From positions 186,001-250,000 of the forward strand of contig NZ_FCNY02000002.1 in NCBI RefSeq assembly GCF_001544575.2: DNA of 64,000 nucleotides, in the 5' to 3' direction. How positions within the stretch are numbered: the stretch's first letter is position 1; each line of letters begins with the position of its first letter. Source of the DNA: Caballeronia cordobensis (GTDB lineage Bacteria > Pseudomonadota > Gammaproteobacteria > Burkholderiales > Burkholderiaceae). The notes beneath the pieces are model-generated. The model was given only the letters and a program-made list of their open reading frames with translations. It was not told the DNA's origin and did no database searches. Below are positions 38,240 through 47,016 of this stretch, in pieces. The position numbers and the translations under genes were made by a program.

Positions 38240-39517
38240 ATGGATTTGATCATTCGCCGCGCGGCGCTCGCGGATTCGCGCGAACTTGTCGATATCGGCA
38301 TGGAAGCAGGGCGCATCGCCGCGATCGAGCCGCATCTTTCGGCGACGGCGCGCGAAGAGATCGATGCAAACGGCTCGCTCGTCACCGCGCCTTTCGTCGA
38401 TGCGCATTTCCACATGGACGCGACGCTTTCCTACGGCCTGCCGCGCGTGAACGCGTCGGGCACGCTGCTCGAAGGCATCGCGCTGTGGGGCGAACTGAAG
38501 CCCGATCTCACGCAGGAAGCGCTCGTCGAGCGCGCATTGCAGTACTGCGACTGGGCCGTCGCGCGCGGGCTGCTGGCGATTCGTTCTCACGTCGATGTCT
38601 GCGATCCGCGCCTGCTCGCCGTCGAGGCGCTCGTCGAAGTGAAGCGGCGCGTGAAGCCGTATCTCGATCTGCAACTCGTCGCGTTTCCGCAAGACGGCGT
38701 GTTGCGCAGCGCGGGTGCGTTCGAGAACCTGAAGCGCGCGATTGCGCTGGGCGTGGATGTCGTCGGCGGCATTCCGCACTTCGAGCGCACGATGGCGGAT
38801 GGCGCGGCATCGGTGAAACTGCTGTGCGAATACGCGGCGGAGCAGGGCTTGCGCGTGGACATGCACTGCGACGAGTCCGACGATCCGATGTCGCGTCATA
38901 TCGAAACGCTCGCGGCGGAAACGCATCGGCTCGGGCTGCATGGGCGTGTGACCGGCTCGCATCTCACGTCGATGCATTCGATGGATAACTACTACGTCAG
39001 CAAGCTCATTCCGCTGATGCGCGAGGCGGGCGTGAACGCGATTGCGAATCCGCTCATCAACATCACGTTGCAGGGGCGCTCGGATACGTATCCGAAACGC
39101 AGAGGCATGACGCGCGTGCCTGAACTGATGGCGGCAAGCGTCACGGTGGCGTTCGGCCATGATTGCGTGATGGACCCGTGGTATAGCCTCGGCTCCGGCG
39201 ACATGCTCGAAGTCGCGCATATGGGCCTGCACGTCGCGCAGATGACGGGCGTCGATGCGATGCGCTCGTGCTTCGACGCGGTGACGAAGAATCCGGCGCG
39301 GATTCTCGGGCTGGAAGGCTATGGCATCGAAGTGGGATGCAACGCGGATTGCGTGGTGCTTGATGCGCGGGACCCTATCGAGGCGATTCGACTCAGGGCG
39401 GCGCGCATCGCGGTCGTGCGACAGGGCAAGGTGGTGAGCCGAAGCCCGGCGGTGCGCGCGGCGTTGTCGCTGGAAGGCCGGCCGTCGCAAGTCGATTTCC
39501 GCATCGAGCGGCAATGA
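38240..39517 (+). CDS. codA: Cytosine deaminase
   Basis: A 425-residue metal-dependent amidohydrolase, about the length of E. coli CodA (427). The metal ligands are in DAHFHMDATL near residue 55, DMHCDESDDP near 212, the His in GSHLTSMHSM near 243, and GHDCVMDPWY near 311. This is the full set for CodA-type cytosine/isoguanine deaminases, which produce uracil and ammonia. No CodB permease is present in the window. It follows the degenerate nitrilase on the same strand. Related creatinine or other deaminases are possible but less likely. Confidence 0.85.
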   Translation: MDLIIRRAALADSRELVDIGMEAGRIAAIEPHLSATAREEIDANGSLVTAPFVDAHFHMDATLSYGLPRVNASGTLLEGIALWGELKPDLTQEALVERALQYCDWAVARGLLAIRSHVDVCDPRLLAVEALVEVKRRVKPYLDLQLVAFPQDGVLRSAGAFENLKRAIALGVDVVGGIPHFERTMADGAASVKLLCEYAAEQGLRVDMHCDESDDPMSRHIETLAAETHRLGLHGRVTGSHLTSMHSMDNYYVSKLIPLMREAGVNAIANPLINITLQGRSDTYPKRRGMTRVPELMAASVTVAFGHDCVMDPWYSLGSGDMLEVAHMGLHVAQMTGVDAMRSCFDAVTKNPARILGLEGYGIEVGCNADCVVLDARDPIEAIRLRAARIAVVRQGKVVSRSPAVRAALSLEGRPSQVDFRIERQ

Positions 39518-39545
39518 TTCTCGACGTTGCCGGGCCGGCTTTGCG

Positions 39546-40316
39546 TCACTGCGCCGACAGATAGAACGCCTGATCGCGCTGCGGCGTGACGCCGACGACA
39601 GTGAGCTGGCCGTTCACGACCGTCGCTTCGACGGGCATCGACACGTTATCGAGCAAGCACGCCGCGCCGGTGAAACTGAGCGTGCCGTCGAGCAGATGCT
39701 TGCCGCTCGCGCGAGGCTTGAACGTGCCGGTGAACGTGCACGCGAGCTGCACGCCCCTGGCGGTGCCGTCGGCCGCGAACGTGATCGTCGATGCGGGCGA
39801 CACGCCGGTTGCGCTCGTCCACGTGCGCGCGACGTCGTTGATCGAAATCGGGGTGTCGTACGTCGAGTTGTAGTTGCCGTTGAAGTTCGTCGCCGTGGTG
39901 TCCGGGCTGACGAAGAGGCTGGTCGTCGCGGAAAGCGTGCTCTTCGCGGTGAAATTGCCGGTCAGCGAGCCGCCGCGGATCGCGCCGAGCGAGTGGAAGC
40001 CGTTGGTCGCGGAATCGGTGAACGAGCCGTCGGTCGCGCTCATGATGCCTTCGATCAGCCAGATGAACGAGCCGCCCCGCGTGAAGATGCTGAAGTACTG
40101 TCCGTTTTCCAGCACGATCGTCTGCGCCGCCACCGACTGCGACGAGTTCACCGCGCCATACCAGATGCCTTCCGGCAGTGCATGCGACGTCGTCGGAACG
40201 CATGACTTCGTGAGATTGCTCAGGTCGGACACGCAGGTTTTGTCGTCGCTGCCGCCGCCTCCGCATGCGGCAAGAATGGGCAGAGCGAGCAGCATCAGTT
40301 TCTGGAGCAGTTTCAT
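39546..40316 (-). CDS. Lipoprotein of unknown function
   Basis: A 256-residue protein starting MKLLQKLMLLALPILAACGG. The lipobox LAAC predicts lipidation at Cys18, followed by a flexible GGGGSDDK. Asp is not at +2, so outer-membrane sorting is expected. The mature domain looks beta-rich, with many Thr/Ser/Gly strands (SLTGNFTAKSTLSATTSLF) and a pair of Cys residues near the N-terminus. The family is not recognised. The upstream in-frame Met at 40424 lacks a signal peptide. It lies downstream of the prlC terminator and is transcribed separately. Confidence 0.75.
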   Translation of the reverse strand: MKLLQKLMLLALPILAACGGGGSDDKTCVSDLSNLTKSCVPTTSHALPEGIWYGAVNSSQSVAAQTIVLENGQYFSIFTRGGSFIWLIEGIMSATDGSFTDSATNGFHSLGAIRGGSLTGNFTAKSTLSATTSLFVSPDTTATNFNGNYNSTYDTPISINDVARTWTSATGVSPASTITFAADGTARGVQLACTFTGTFKPRASGKHLLDGTLSFTGAACLLDNVSMPVEATVVNGQLTVVGVTPQRDQAFYLSAQ

Positions 40317-40406
40317 GTCTTTTTTTGCGTTCCGATTGATTGCAGCGCACGCCCTAAGGCGCGCCGACAACGGGATATCGGAAGGCAGGCATGAAATCTT
40401 TAGCGA

Positions 40407-40437
40407 TAAAAAAACCCCGGCCACACGACCGGGGTTT
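40407..40437 (-). terminator. Rho-independent terminator after prlC
   Basis: On the minus strand, AAACCCCGG and CCGGGGTTT pair around a short loop and are followed by TTTT. It lies about 20 bases after the prlC stop codon. Confidence 0.88.
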
Positions 40438-40456
40438 CACTTGAGCGAGGCGCAGG

Positions 40457-42574
40457 TCAGCTCGCCGCCGCCCCCGACATCCCGTTATGCCTCAACAACG
40501 CATCGATATCCGGCTCGCGTCCACGAAACGCCTTGAACGAATCCATCGCCGGGCGGCTGCCGCCGACTTCCAGAATCTCCCGCCGATAACGCGTGCCCGT
40601 GCTCGCGTCCAGCACCGAACCGTTGCCGGCCTTGGCCGCTTCCTCGAACGCCGCGTACGCATCGGCTGAAAGCACTTCGGCCCACTTGTAGCTGTAGTAC
40701 CCCGCGGCATACCCACCCGCGAAGATATGGCTGAACGTGTTCGGCCAGCGCGAGAACGGCGCTTGCGGAATCACATGGAACTTCTCGTTGATCTCGCGCG
40801 CAAGGTCGTTCACGTTCTGCGTCGCGTTCGCCGGATCGTAAGACGTGTGCAGCACCATATCGAACATCGAGAACACGATCTGGCGCAGCGTGCCCAGACC
40901 GCTCTGGAAGTTCTTCGCGGCGAGCATCTTGTCGAACAGTTCGCGCGGCAGCGGCGCGCCGGTATCGACGTGCGCGGACATGTCGGTGAGCACGTCCCAC
41001 TCCCAGCAGAAGTTCTCCATGAATTGCGACGGCAATTCGACCGCATCCCACTCGACGCCGTTGATGCCCGACACGCCCAGCTCGTCGACGCGCGTGAGCA
41101 TGTGATGCAGCCCGTGCCCGAACTCGTGGAACAGCGTGATCACTTCGTCGTGCGTGAAGCACGCGGGCTTGCCGCCAACAGGCGCGGAGAAGTTGCAGGT
41201 GAGATAGGCGACCGGCGTCTGCACGCCGCCTTGCGTGCGCTTGTGACGTGAACGCGCGTCGTCCATCCACGCGCCGCCGCGCTTGCCTTCGCGCGCGTAA
41301 AGATCGAGATAGAACTGCGCGACGAGCGTGCCGTCCTTGTTTTCGACGCGGAAGAAGCGGACGTCGGGGTTCCACACGGCGGCCTCGTCGCGGCGAATCG
41401 ACACGTTGAAAAGCGTTTCCGTGACCTTGAAGAGTCCCTTCAGCACGGCTTCCTGCGGAAAGTACTGCTTCACTTCGTTTTCGGAAAACGAATAACGCTT
41501 CTGACGCAGCTTTTCGGCCGCATACGCGATATCCCACGGCTGAAGCTCGGGCATGCCGAGTTCCGTCGCGGCGAAAGCGCGCAGTTCCATCCAGTCGTTT
41601 TCGGCGTAAGGACGCGCGCGTTTCGCGAGATCTTCGAGGAAGGCGATAACCTGCGCGGGCGACTCGGCCATCTTCGGTGCAAGCGACACTTCCGCAAAAT
41701 TCTGATAGCCGAGCGTCTTCGCTTCTTCCTCGCGCAGCTTCAGATTTTCGACGACGTTCGCCGTGTTGTCCCATTCGGCCTTGCCGCCGCCGTAGGTCGC
41801 GCCGAGCTCGGACGCGCGCGTAACGTACGCGCGGTACATCGCTTCGCGCATCGGGCGATGTTCGGCATATTGCAGCACCGGGAAATACGACGGGAAATGC
41901 AGCGTGAATTTCCAGCCCTGCTTGCCGTCGCGCTGGGCGGCTTCGCGGGCCGCTTCGATCACGTCGTCGGGCAGGCCGGCGAGATCGCTTTCCTGCGTGA
42001 CGACATACGCATAGGCGTTCGTCGAATCGAGCACGTGATCGGAGAACGCCTTCGCGAGCGCCGCCTGTTCTTCCTGCAACTGCGCGAACCGCGGCTTGCG
42101 GTCTTCGGGCAGTTCGGCACCGGAAAGGCGGAAGTCGCGCAGCGAATTGTCGAGGATTTTCTTGCGCTCGGCGGACAGCCCGGCGAATTCCGTGCCGGCG
42201 GCAATCGCCTTGTACTTCTCGTACAGCGCGAGATTCTGGCCGACGCTCGCGGAAAATTCGGTGACGCGCGGCAGGTTTTCGGCGTGGGCGGCACGCAGTT
42301 CGGGCGTATCGGCGACCGCGTTCAGATGGCCGATGACGCCCCACGCGCGCGACAGTTTTTCCGATTCCTGCTCGACCGCCTCGACGACGTCCTTCCAGGT
42401 CGCGGGCGTCTCGGGCGCGGCCGCGCGATCGACGGCGGCTTTCGCATCGGCGAGCAGCACGTCGAGCGCCGGCGTGACGTGCGCGGGCTCGATTTCGCCA
42501 AAGCGCGGAAGATCGGAAAAATCGAGCAGCGGATTGGCTGCTGCCGTGTTGGAGGTATTGGTGGTATCGCTCAT
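40457..42574 (-). CDS. prlC: Oligopeptidase A (M3 family)
   Basis: A 705-residue cytoplasmic zinc metallopeptidase. The HExxH zinc site is FHEFGHGLHHML near residue 470, with the third ligand Glu in GVEWDAVELPSQFMENF. The N-terminal M3 scaffold starts NPLLDFSDLPRFGEI. Oligopeptidase A degrades short peptides, including signal peptide fragments. The start MSDTTNTSN at 42574 has GGGAGAG upstream, and an in-frame Met 11 residues earlier lacks it. It converges with nothing and runs toward its terminator. FolD lies upstream on the same strand with about 155 bases between. Confidence 0.95.
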   Translation of the reverse strand: MSDTTNTSNTAAANPLLDFSDLPRFGEIEPAHVTPALDVLLADAKAAVDRAAAPETPATWKDVVEAVEQESEKLSRAWGVIGHLNAVADTPELRAAHAENLPRVTEFSASVGQNLALYEKYKAIAAGTEFAGLSAERKKILDNSLRDFRLSGAELPEDRKPRFAQLQEEQAALAKAFSDHVLDSTNAYAYVVTQESDLAGLPDDVIEAAREAAQRDGKQGWKFTLHFPSYFPVLQYAEHRPMREAMYRAYVTRASELGATYGGGKAEWDNTANVVENLKLREEEAKTLGYQNFAEVSLAPKMAESPAQVIAFLEDLAKRARPYAENDWMELRAFAATELGMPELQPWDIAYAAEKLRQKRYSFSENEVKQYFPQEAVLKGLFKVTETLFNVSIRRDEAAVWNPDVRFFRVENKDGTLVAQFYLDLYAREGKRGGAWMDDARSRHKRTQGGVQTPVAYLTCNFSAPVGGKPACFTHDEVITLFHEFGHGLHHMLTRVDELGVSGINGVEWDAVELPSQFMENFCWEWDVLTDMSAHVDTGAPLPRELFDKMLAAKNFQSGLGTLRQIVFSMFDMVLHTSYDPANATQNVNDLAREINEKFHVIPQAPFSRWPNTFSHIFAGGYAAGYYSYKWAEVLSADAYAAFEEAAKAGNGSVLDASTGTRYRREILEVGGSRPAMDSFKAFRGREPDIDALLRHNGMSGAAAS

Positions 42575-42729
42575 GGCTCTCCCGTTCTGGTGTTGGGTGA
42601 AGCGCACGTCGCGGGGTGGGCAGCACGCCCCGCGCCGGCTCGTTTGGAGATTATTGGGGCGGGCGGGGCAAATTCCAATTGATTGTTTTTAAGGGGGCGA
42701 TGAACGGTGGTTCGCCCCCGCGCCGCGGC

Positions 42730-43584
42730 TCAGGCCTGCGCCGCGCGCTCGGCCGCCTCGATTGTGTTCACGAGCAGCATCGTGATGGTCATCGGGCCGA
42801 CGCCGCCCGGCACCGGCGTGATGGTGCCGGCCACTTCCTTCACCGCGGCGAAATCGACGTCGCCGCACAGCTTGCCTTCGTCGTTGCGGTTCATGCCGAC
42901 GTCGATGACCGTTGCGCCGGGCTTCACCATGTCCGCGGTGACGATGTCGCGCCGTCCGACCGCCGCGACGATCACATCGGCGTCGCGGGTGTGCTTGCCG
43001 AGATCGCGCGTCTTGCTATGACAAATCGTGACGGTCGCGCCGGCTTCGAGCAAGAGCAGCGCCATCGGCTTGCCGACGATGTTCGAGCGGCCGATCACCA
43101 CCGCGTTCGCGCCTTTCAGGTCGATCTCGTGCGCCTCGAACATCTTCATGATGCCGTAGGGCGTACAGGGGCGGAAAAGCGGTTTGCCGGTCAGCAGCGC
43201 GCCCGCATTGGCGACGTGAAAACCGTCGACGTCCTTCTGCGGCGCGATTGCTTCGATCACCTTGTGGCTGTCGATATGCGCGGGAAGCGGCAGTTGCACG
43301 AGAATGCCGTGAATCGACGCATCGGCGTTGAGCTTCGCGATGTGCGCGAGCAGCTCGCTTTCCGTGAGCGTCGCGGGGAAGCGGTCCATCACCGAGTGCA
43401 GGCCGTTGTCCTGGCACGCCTTCACTTTGTTGCGGACGTAGACTTCGCTCGCGGGGTTGTCGCCGACGAGCACGACGGCCAGGCCCGGCTTGTGTCCACG
43501 AGCGGTGAGGGCGGCGGCGCGGCGGGCGACATCCGCGCGAAGGGTCTTGGAAAGGGCGTTGCCGTCGATGAGTTGGGCGGTCAT
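42730..43584 (-). CDS. folD: Methylenetetrahydrofolate dehydrogenase/cyclohydrolase FolD
   Basis: A 284-residue bifunctional enzyme interconverting methylene-, methenyl- and formyl-tetrahydrofolate with NADP. Characteristic motifs are [13 protein letters not shown] with catalytic Lys, [46 protein letters not shown] and the C-terminal [11 protein letters not shown]. The length matches the family (about 285). The start [11 protein letters not shown] is the conventional one. Confidence 0.97.
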   Translation of the reverse strand: MTAQLIDGNALSKTLRADVARRAAALTARGHKPGLAVVLVGDNPASEVYVRNKVKACQDNGLHSVMDRFPATLTESELLAHIAKLNADASIHGILVQLPLPAHIDSHKVIEAIAPQKDVDGFHVANAGALLTGKPLFRPCTPYGIMKMFEAHEIDLKGANAVVIGRSNIVGKPMALLLLEAGATVTICHSKTRDLGKHTRDADVIVAAVGRRDIVTADMVKPGATVIDVGMNRNDEGKLCGDVDFAAVKEVAGTITPVPGGVGPMTITMLLVNTIEAAERAAQA

Positions 43585-43785
43585 GGCGAATCGGATCGAG
43601 AATGGGCGAGGGCGCGAGGGCATGAAGCTGGCGCCGTGCCCGCGGCTCTGTGCGGCTGCGGTGCGCGGCGCTCGCGCGGGGTGCTGGGCGCATTTTCGGC
43701 CAATGCGCCCCTGGGAAAGGGCGAAATTATACCGCCGGGGGCATTCCCGCGTTCTGACTCGCCGTTGCCGCCAATCTTCCGATGC

Positions 43786-44697
43786 TTACTGAGTGACCGC
43801 CTGCCAGGACGAATCCGGGTCGAACGACTTGATCGCGGCCGCGCGCTGGATCGACGCGGGGCCGAGATCCTTCTCGTAGATCTGCCCGTCCTGATTGACG
43901 ATGAAGGTCATCACGCCGGTCTGGCCGTAGCGCGCGGGCGTCGCGATCAGGCCGAAACCGTCCTTGAGTTGCCCGCCCTGCATGTAGTTCTTCGCGCCGC
44001 CTTGCGCGTGCGCGCCCTGCGCGGTCAGGATGCGGTAGTGGTAGCCGTAGTAGCCGTCCTTATCGGTCGGCTTGTTCGGCATCGTCGCGGCCAGCGGCCC
44101 AAGCGGGCTGTCGGGCTCGCCGGGTGCCGAGTGCCAGTAGAGGCCGTCGTGTTTGCCGCTCGTGCTGACGAAGCGGTCGGCGTAGCGGTCCGCCGCCTTG
44201 CGATAGTCGTTTTGCGCGGCGACGTAGGCGAGCGCGACCTGCATCGCCGAGTTTTCGTTGCGGCCGATGCGCCGCGTCAGCATTTCGTCGTGCGCGGCGC
44301 GCATGTCGAAGCGCCAGCCCTTCGCGACCTTCACGAGCGGAATCGGCAGCGTCCAGCCGCTCGTGCCCGCTTCGATATGCGCGGCCGGGCGGCCATCGAG
44401 CGGCTCTTTATCCTCGACGATGCGGTGTTGCTGCGCCCAGGCGCCGAGATACGCGTAGATGTCCTCCCTGCCGATCGCGCCCTCGGGCACGTAACGCCGG
44501 TGGTCCTTGCCGAGCACTTTGGCGAGCGCGGTTTCGTCGTTGGTGGCGATGGCGTCGGTGAGCGCCTCTGCCGCGGCTTCGGCGGTCGGATACACGGCCT
44601 GCGCCCTGGGCGCCGGGGCGCAGAACGCGAGCGAGACGGCGACGAGCGCGCGCAGCAAGGGCTTGCTGATTGAAGCGGATGCTTGATTACGGGTCAT
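43786..44697 (-). CDS. DUF2950 family exported protein
   Basis: A 303-residue protein with a signal peptide: basic MTRNQASASISKPLLR, a hydrophobic core, and predicted cleavage near PRAQA (about residue 34). The mature domain has YPTAEAAAEALTDA, ADRYAD, GLYW, GYYGYHYRILTAQG and a C-terminal GVMTFIVN, which fit DUF2950. The function is unknown. It lies 64 bases downstream of the DUF3300 gene on the same strand. The two families commonly occur together, which suggests they act in one envelope process. Confidence 0.82.
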   Translation of the reverse strand: MTRNQASASISKPLLRALVAVSLAFCAPAPRAQAVYPTAEAAAEALTDAIATNDETALAKVLGKDHRRYVPEGAIGREDIYAYLGAWAQQHRIVEDKEPLDGRPAAHIEAGTSGWTLPIPLVKVAKGWRFDMRAAHDEMLTRRIGRNENSAMQVALAYVAAQNDYRKAADRYADRFVSTSGKHDGLYWHSAPGEPDSPLGPLAATMPNKPTDKDGYYGYHYRILTAQGAHAQGGAKNYMQGGQLKDGFGLIATPARYGQTGVMTFIVNQDGQIYEKDLGPASIQRAAAIKSFDPDSSWQAVTQ

Positions 44698-44760
44698 GTC
44701 GGGCTCCTGGTTCTGGCGTTCGCCGCGTGCGTGCGCGGCGCGTGGGCCTTGCATCGGACA

Positions 44761-46146
44761 TCAACGGCGATGAAAACCGCCGCCGCCGCCGCCTCGCTGG
44801 AACCCGCCGCCCCCGCGCTCGAATCCGCCGCCTCCGCGCTGCACGCCGCCGCCGCCCGCGCCGAAGCCGCCGCCCCCGCCCGCCTCGCGCTGTACGCCGC
44901 CGCCCCTGCCGCCGACAGGCTCGTGCGACCGGTTCGCGAGCGACTCGCGGCTCGCCTGTCCGCGCTGCGCGTCCTGCCGCGCGCCGTTGCCGTCGCCCGC
45001 GCCGCGCAGCGCGTTGTCGCGGTTCACGTTCTGCGATCGCTGGCGCAGGTCGCTCGTGTCGCGCGCGTTCGGGCCGCCCTGTTGCCGGATGCTCTGCGCT
45101 CTCTGGCTTGCCGATTCGTTGAGGTTCTGCCCGGTGCGCTGCTGCAGCGTCTGCGCGGCCTGCGCGCGCGCATCCTCGCGTCCGCGAAACTGGTTGGCGT
45201 TCGCGCCGCGATTCACGTTGTTCAAATTCTGGCGGTTCGCCGCGACATTGGTGCGGTTGAACTGCGGATCGTTGCGGTTCCAGCGCACGTTGTTGCTGTT
45301 CGCGTTGATGCGGTTGTTCGTGTTGATGTTGTTGTAACGGTTCACGTTGACATTCACATCGCCGTGGCCCCAGTTGCAGTTGCCCCACAACGAATTCACG
45401 ACCGCGACGCCCGCGCCGAATGCGAGGCCCGACATGAAGCCCGTTGCGATCGCATAGCCGGGCGGCGGCGGCACATAGACCGGCGGATACGCGGGATACG
45501 GCCAGGTGCCGTAGACGACCGTCGGGTTATACGTCGGCACATAGACGACTTGCGGATTGGCCGGCTCGATCTGGATCACCGTCGTGCTGGTGGTCGTGCT
45601 GCCGGGCGGCGGCGGCGCCGTCGTGACTTTCTGCTGCTCGGTCGTCTTGAGATTGCCCGCCTTTTGCGCCGCGCTGCGCAGACGCTGCACCGAGTCCATC
45701 ACGTCGCTGGGCTGCGCGATGAAGGCGTTGCCGAGCTGCGTCACCCAGTCGATCTTGGAGGCCATCGTCGCGAGCGCCTGCGGGAACGCGACGAGCGATT
45801 GCACGCTCGGGTCCCAGGGCTCGGACTGCACGGCTTTCACCGCGTCGTCGCCCTTGACGTTCGGATTCGCCTTCGACCACGCTTGCGCTTCGGTGACCTG
45901 CGATGGATACGTCGACGCCATCAGCACCTGCGCGAGCAGTGCGTCGGGGTACAGCGCGACGGGCGCGGTGAGCGCGTCGAGCTGCTGATTGGTGAGTTTC
46001 TGGCTCGCGGGCGCGGCGGCCTGCGTTTGCGCGTGCGCGACGTTCGCATGCCACGCGAGAAGCGGCATCGCGGTGAGCGTGGCGGCGAGCACGATCGAGC
46101 TCAGCGTGCCGGTGCGCGAACCATTGACGAGATTTCGTTTCGACAT
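44761..46146 (-). CDS. DUF3300 family exported protein with low-complexity tail
   Basis: A 461-residue protein. Signal peptide MSKRNLVNGSRTGTLSS plus a hydrophobic core, cleaved near AHAQ (about 40). The DUF3300 domain (about 48-225) begins LTNQQLDALTAPVALYPD and contains MASTYPSQVTEAQAW and NPQVVYVPTYNPTVVYG. A hydrophobic Gly-rich segment (GFMSGLAFGAGVAVV) follows. The C-terminal third is Asn/Gln/Arg-rich (NVNVNRYNNINTNNRINAN) and ends in FERGGGGFQRGGGGGGFHRR-type repeats. The tail is probably disordered. The function is unknown. It likely forms an operon with DUF2950. Confidence 0.82.
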   Translation of the reverse strand: MSKRNLVNGSRTGTLSSIVLAATLTAMPLLAWHANVAHAQTQAAAPASQKLTNQQLDALTAPVALYPDALLAQVLMASTYPSQVTEAQAWSKANPNVKGDDAVKAVQSEPWDPSVQSLVAFPQALATMASKIDWVTQLGNAFIAQPSDVMDSVQRLRSAAQKAGNLKTTEQQKVTTAPPPPGSTTTSTTVIQIEPANPQVVYVPTYNPTVVYGTWPYPAYPPVYVPPPPGYAIATGFMSGLAFGAGVAVVNSLWGNCNWGHGDVNVNVNRYNNINTNNRINANSNNVRWNRNDPQFNRTNVAANRQNLNNVNRGANANQFRGREDARAQAAQTLQQRTGQNLNESASQRAQSIRQQGGPNARDTSDLRQRSQNVNRDNALRGAGDGNGARQDAQRGQASRESLANRSHEPVGGRGGGVQREAGGGGGFGAGGGGVQRGGGGFERGGGGFQRGGGGGGFHRR

Positions 46147-46336
46147 CGAGTCCCCCGTGCAAGACGTTGCACTGCCTGTTGCGCGTTGCCGGATTGAAGC
46201 GAAGGAATCAGGCCGTGAGCGGCGTGATTCAGCCAATATCACTTTTCAGTTCGGCAGACAACGGGGCTTCGGAGGGAAGAAAAGGCGGGCGCGTTTGCTG
46301 CGAAAATCGCATCAAAGCGCGCTGCCATGCGCGACT

Positions 46337-46362
46337 GCGGCCGGCGCGAAAACGCCGGCCGC
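46337..46362 (-). terminator. Strong hairpin after the FixJ-like regulator gene
   Basis: GCGGCCGGCG and CGCCGGCCGC pair perfectly around CGAAAA, 18 bases beyond the stop codon. There is no U-tract on the minus strand, so it may work with Rho or act as a 3'-end stabiliser. Confidence 0.5.
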
Positions 46363-46380
46363 GGAAGGGGAAGGGAAGCG

Positions 46381-47016
46381 TTACTGTTGCGGCTTGTTGG
46401 ACAGCGCGAGGCGCAGCAGATCCGCGACGGTATTCACGGAGAGCTTCTCCATGATGTTCGCGCGATGCGCTTCGACCGTCTTGATGCTGATGCCGAGATC
46501 GTCGGCGATCTGCTTGTTGAGCCGCCCCGCGATGATGCGCTCGAGCACCTGATGCTCGCGCGCCGTCAGCTTGCCGAGGCGCTCGGCGGCGGCGCGCTGC
46601 TGCTGCACGCTCGTGCTCTCGCTGCGCGCCTTCTCCAGCATGCGCTCCACGAGCTTGCGCAGTTCGGCTTCGTCGAACGGCTTCTCGATGAAGTCCATCG
46701 CGCCTTTTTTCATGGTCGAGACGGCCATCGGCACGTCGCCGTGACCCGTCACGAAGATGATCGGCAGGAGCGAGTTCTCGGCGATGAGCTTTTCCTGCAA
46801 TTCGAGCCCCGTCATGCCGGCCATGCGCACGTCGAGAATCAGACAGGAGATCGCGCCGGAATGGCTGATCGGCAAATAGACGTCGAGGAACGATTCCGCG
46901 CTGGAGAAGCATTGAACCCGATAGCCGTTTGCTTCGAGCAGCCAGCGCAAGGAATCACGCACGGCTTCGTCATCGTCGACGACGAAGACGGTTTCCTGAG
47001 TGGTGACTGTGCTCAT
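46381..47016 (-). CDS. FixJ/TodT-type response regulator
   Basis: A 211-residue response regulator. The receiver (about 8-125) has FVVDDDEAVRDSLRWLLE, Asp62 in LILDVRMAGMTG, TGHGDVPMAV and FIEKPFDE, the FixJ subfamily pattern. The LuxR-type HTH (about 145-205) has LTAREHQVLERIIAG and LGISIKTVEAHRANIMEKL. Its ATG overlaps the kinase stop in ATGA (47013-47016), so the pair is translationally coupled. The target genes are not known. The nearest divergent operon is aceEF-lpdA. Confidence 0.92.
   Translation of the reverse strand: MSTVTTQETVFVVDDDEAVRDSLRWLLEANGYRVQCFSSAESFLDVYLPISHSGAISCLILDVRMAGMTGLELQEKLIAENSLLPIIFVTGHGDVPMAVSTMKKGAMDFIEKPFDEAELRKLVERMLEKARSESTSVQQQRAAAERLGKLTAREHQVLERIIAGRLNKQIADDLGISIKTVEAHRANIMEKLSVNTVADLLRLALSNKPQQ

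Noticed and set aside
39546-40316. Autotransporter or adhesin passenger for the Thr/Ser-rich lipoprotein
   Set aside because: It has a lipobox and only about 240 mature residues, with no translocator barrel or repeat structure.
44670-46200. Plus-strand frames opposite the DUF3300 gene
   Set aside because: They are the reverse complement of a low-complexity tail. The minus-strand frame has a signal peptide and the DUF3300 domain.
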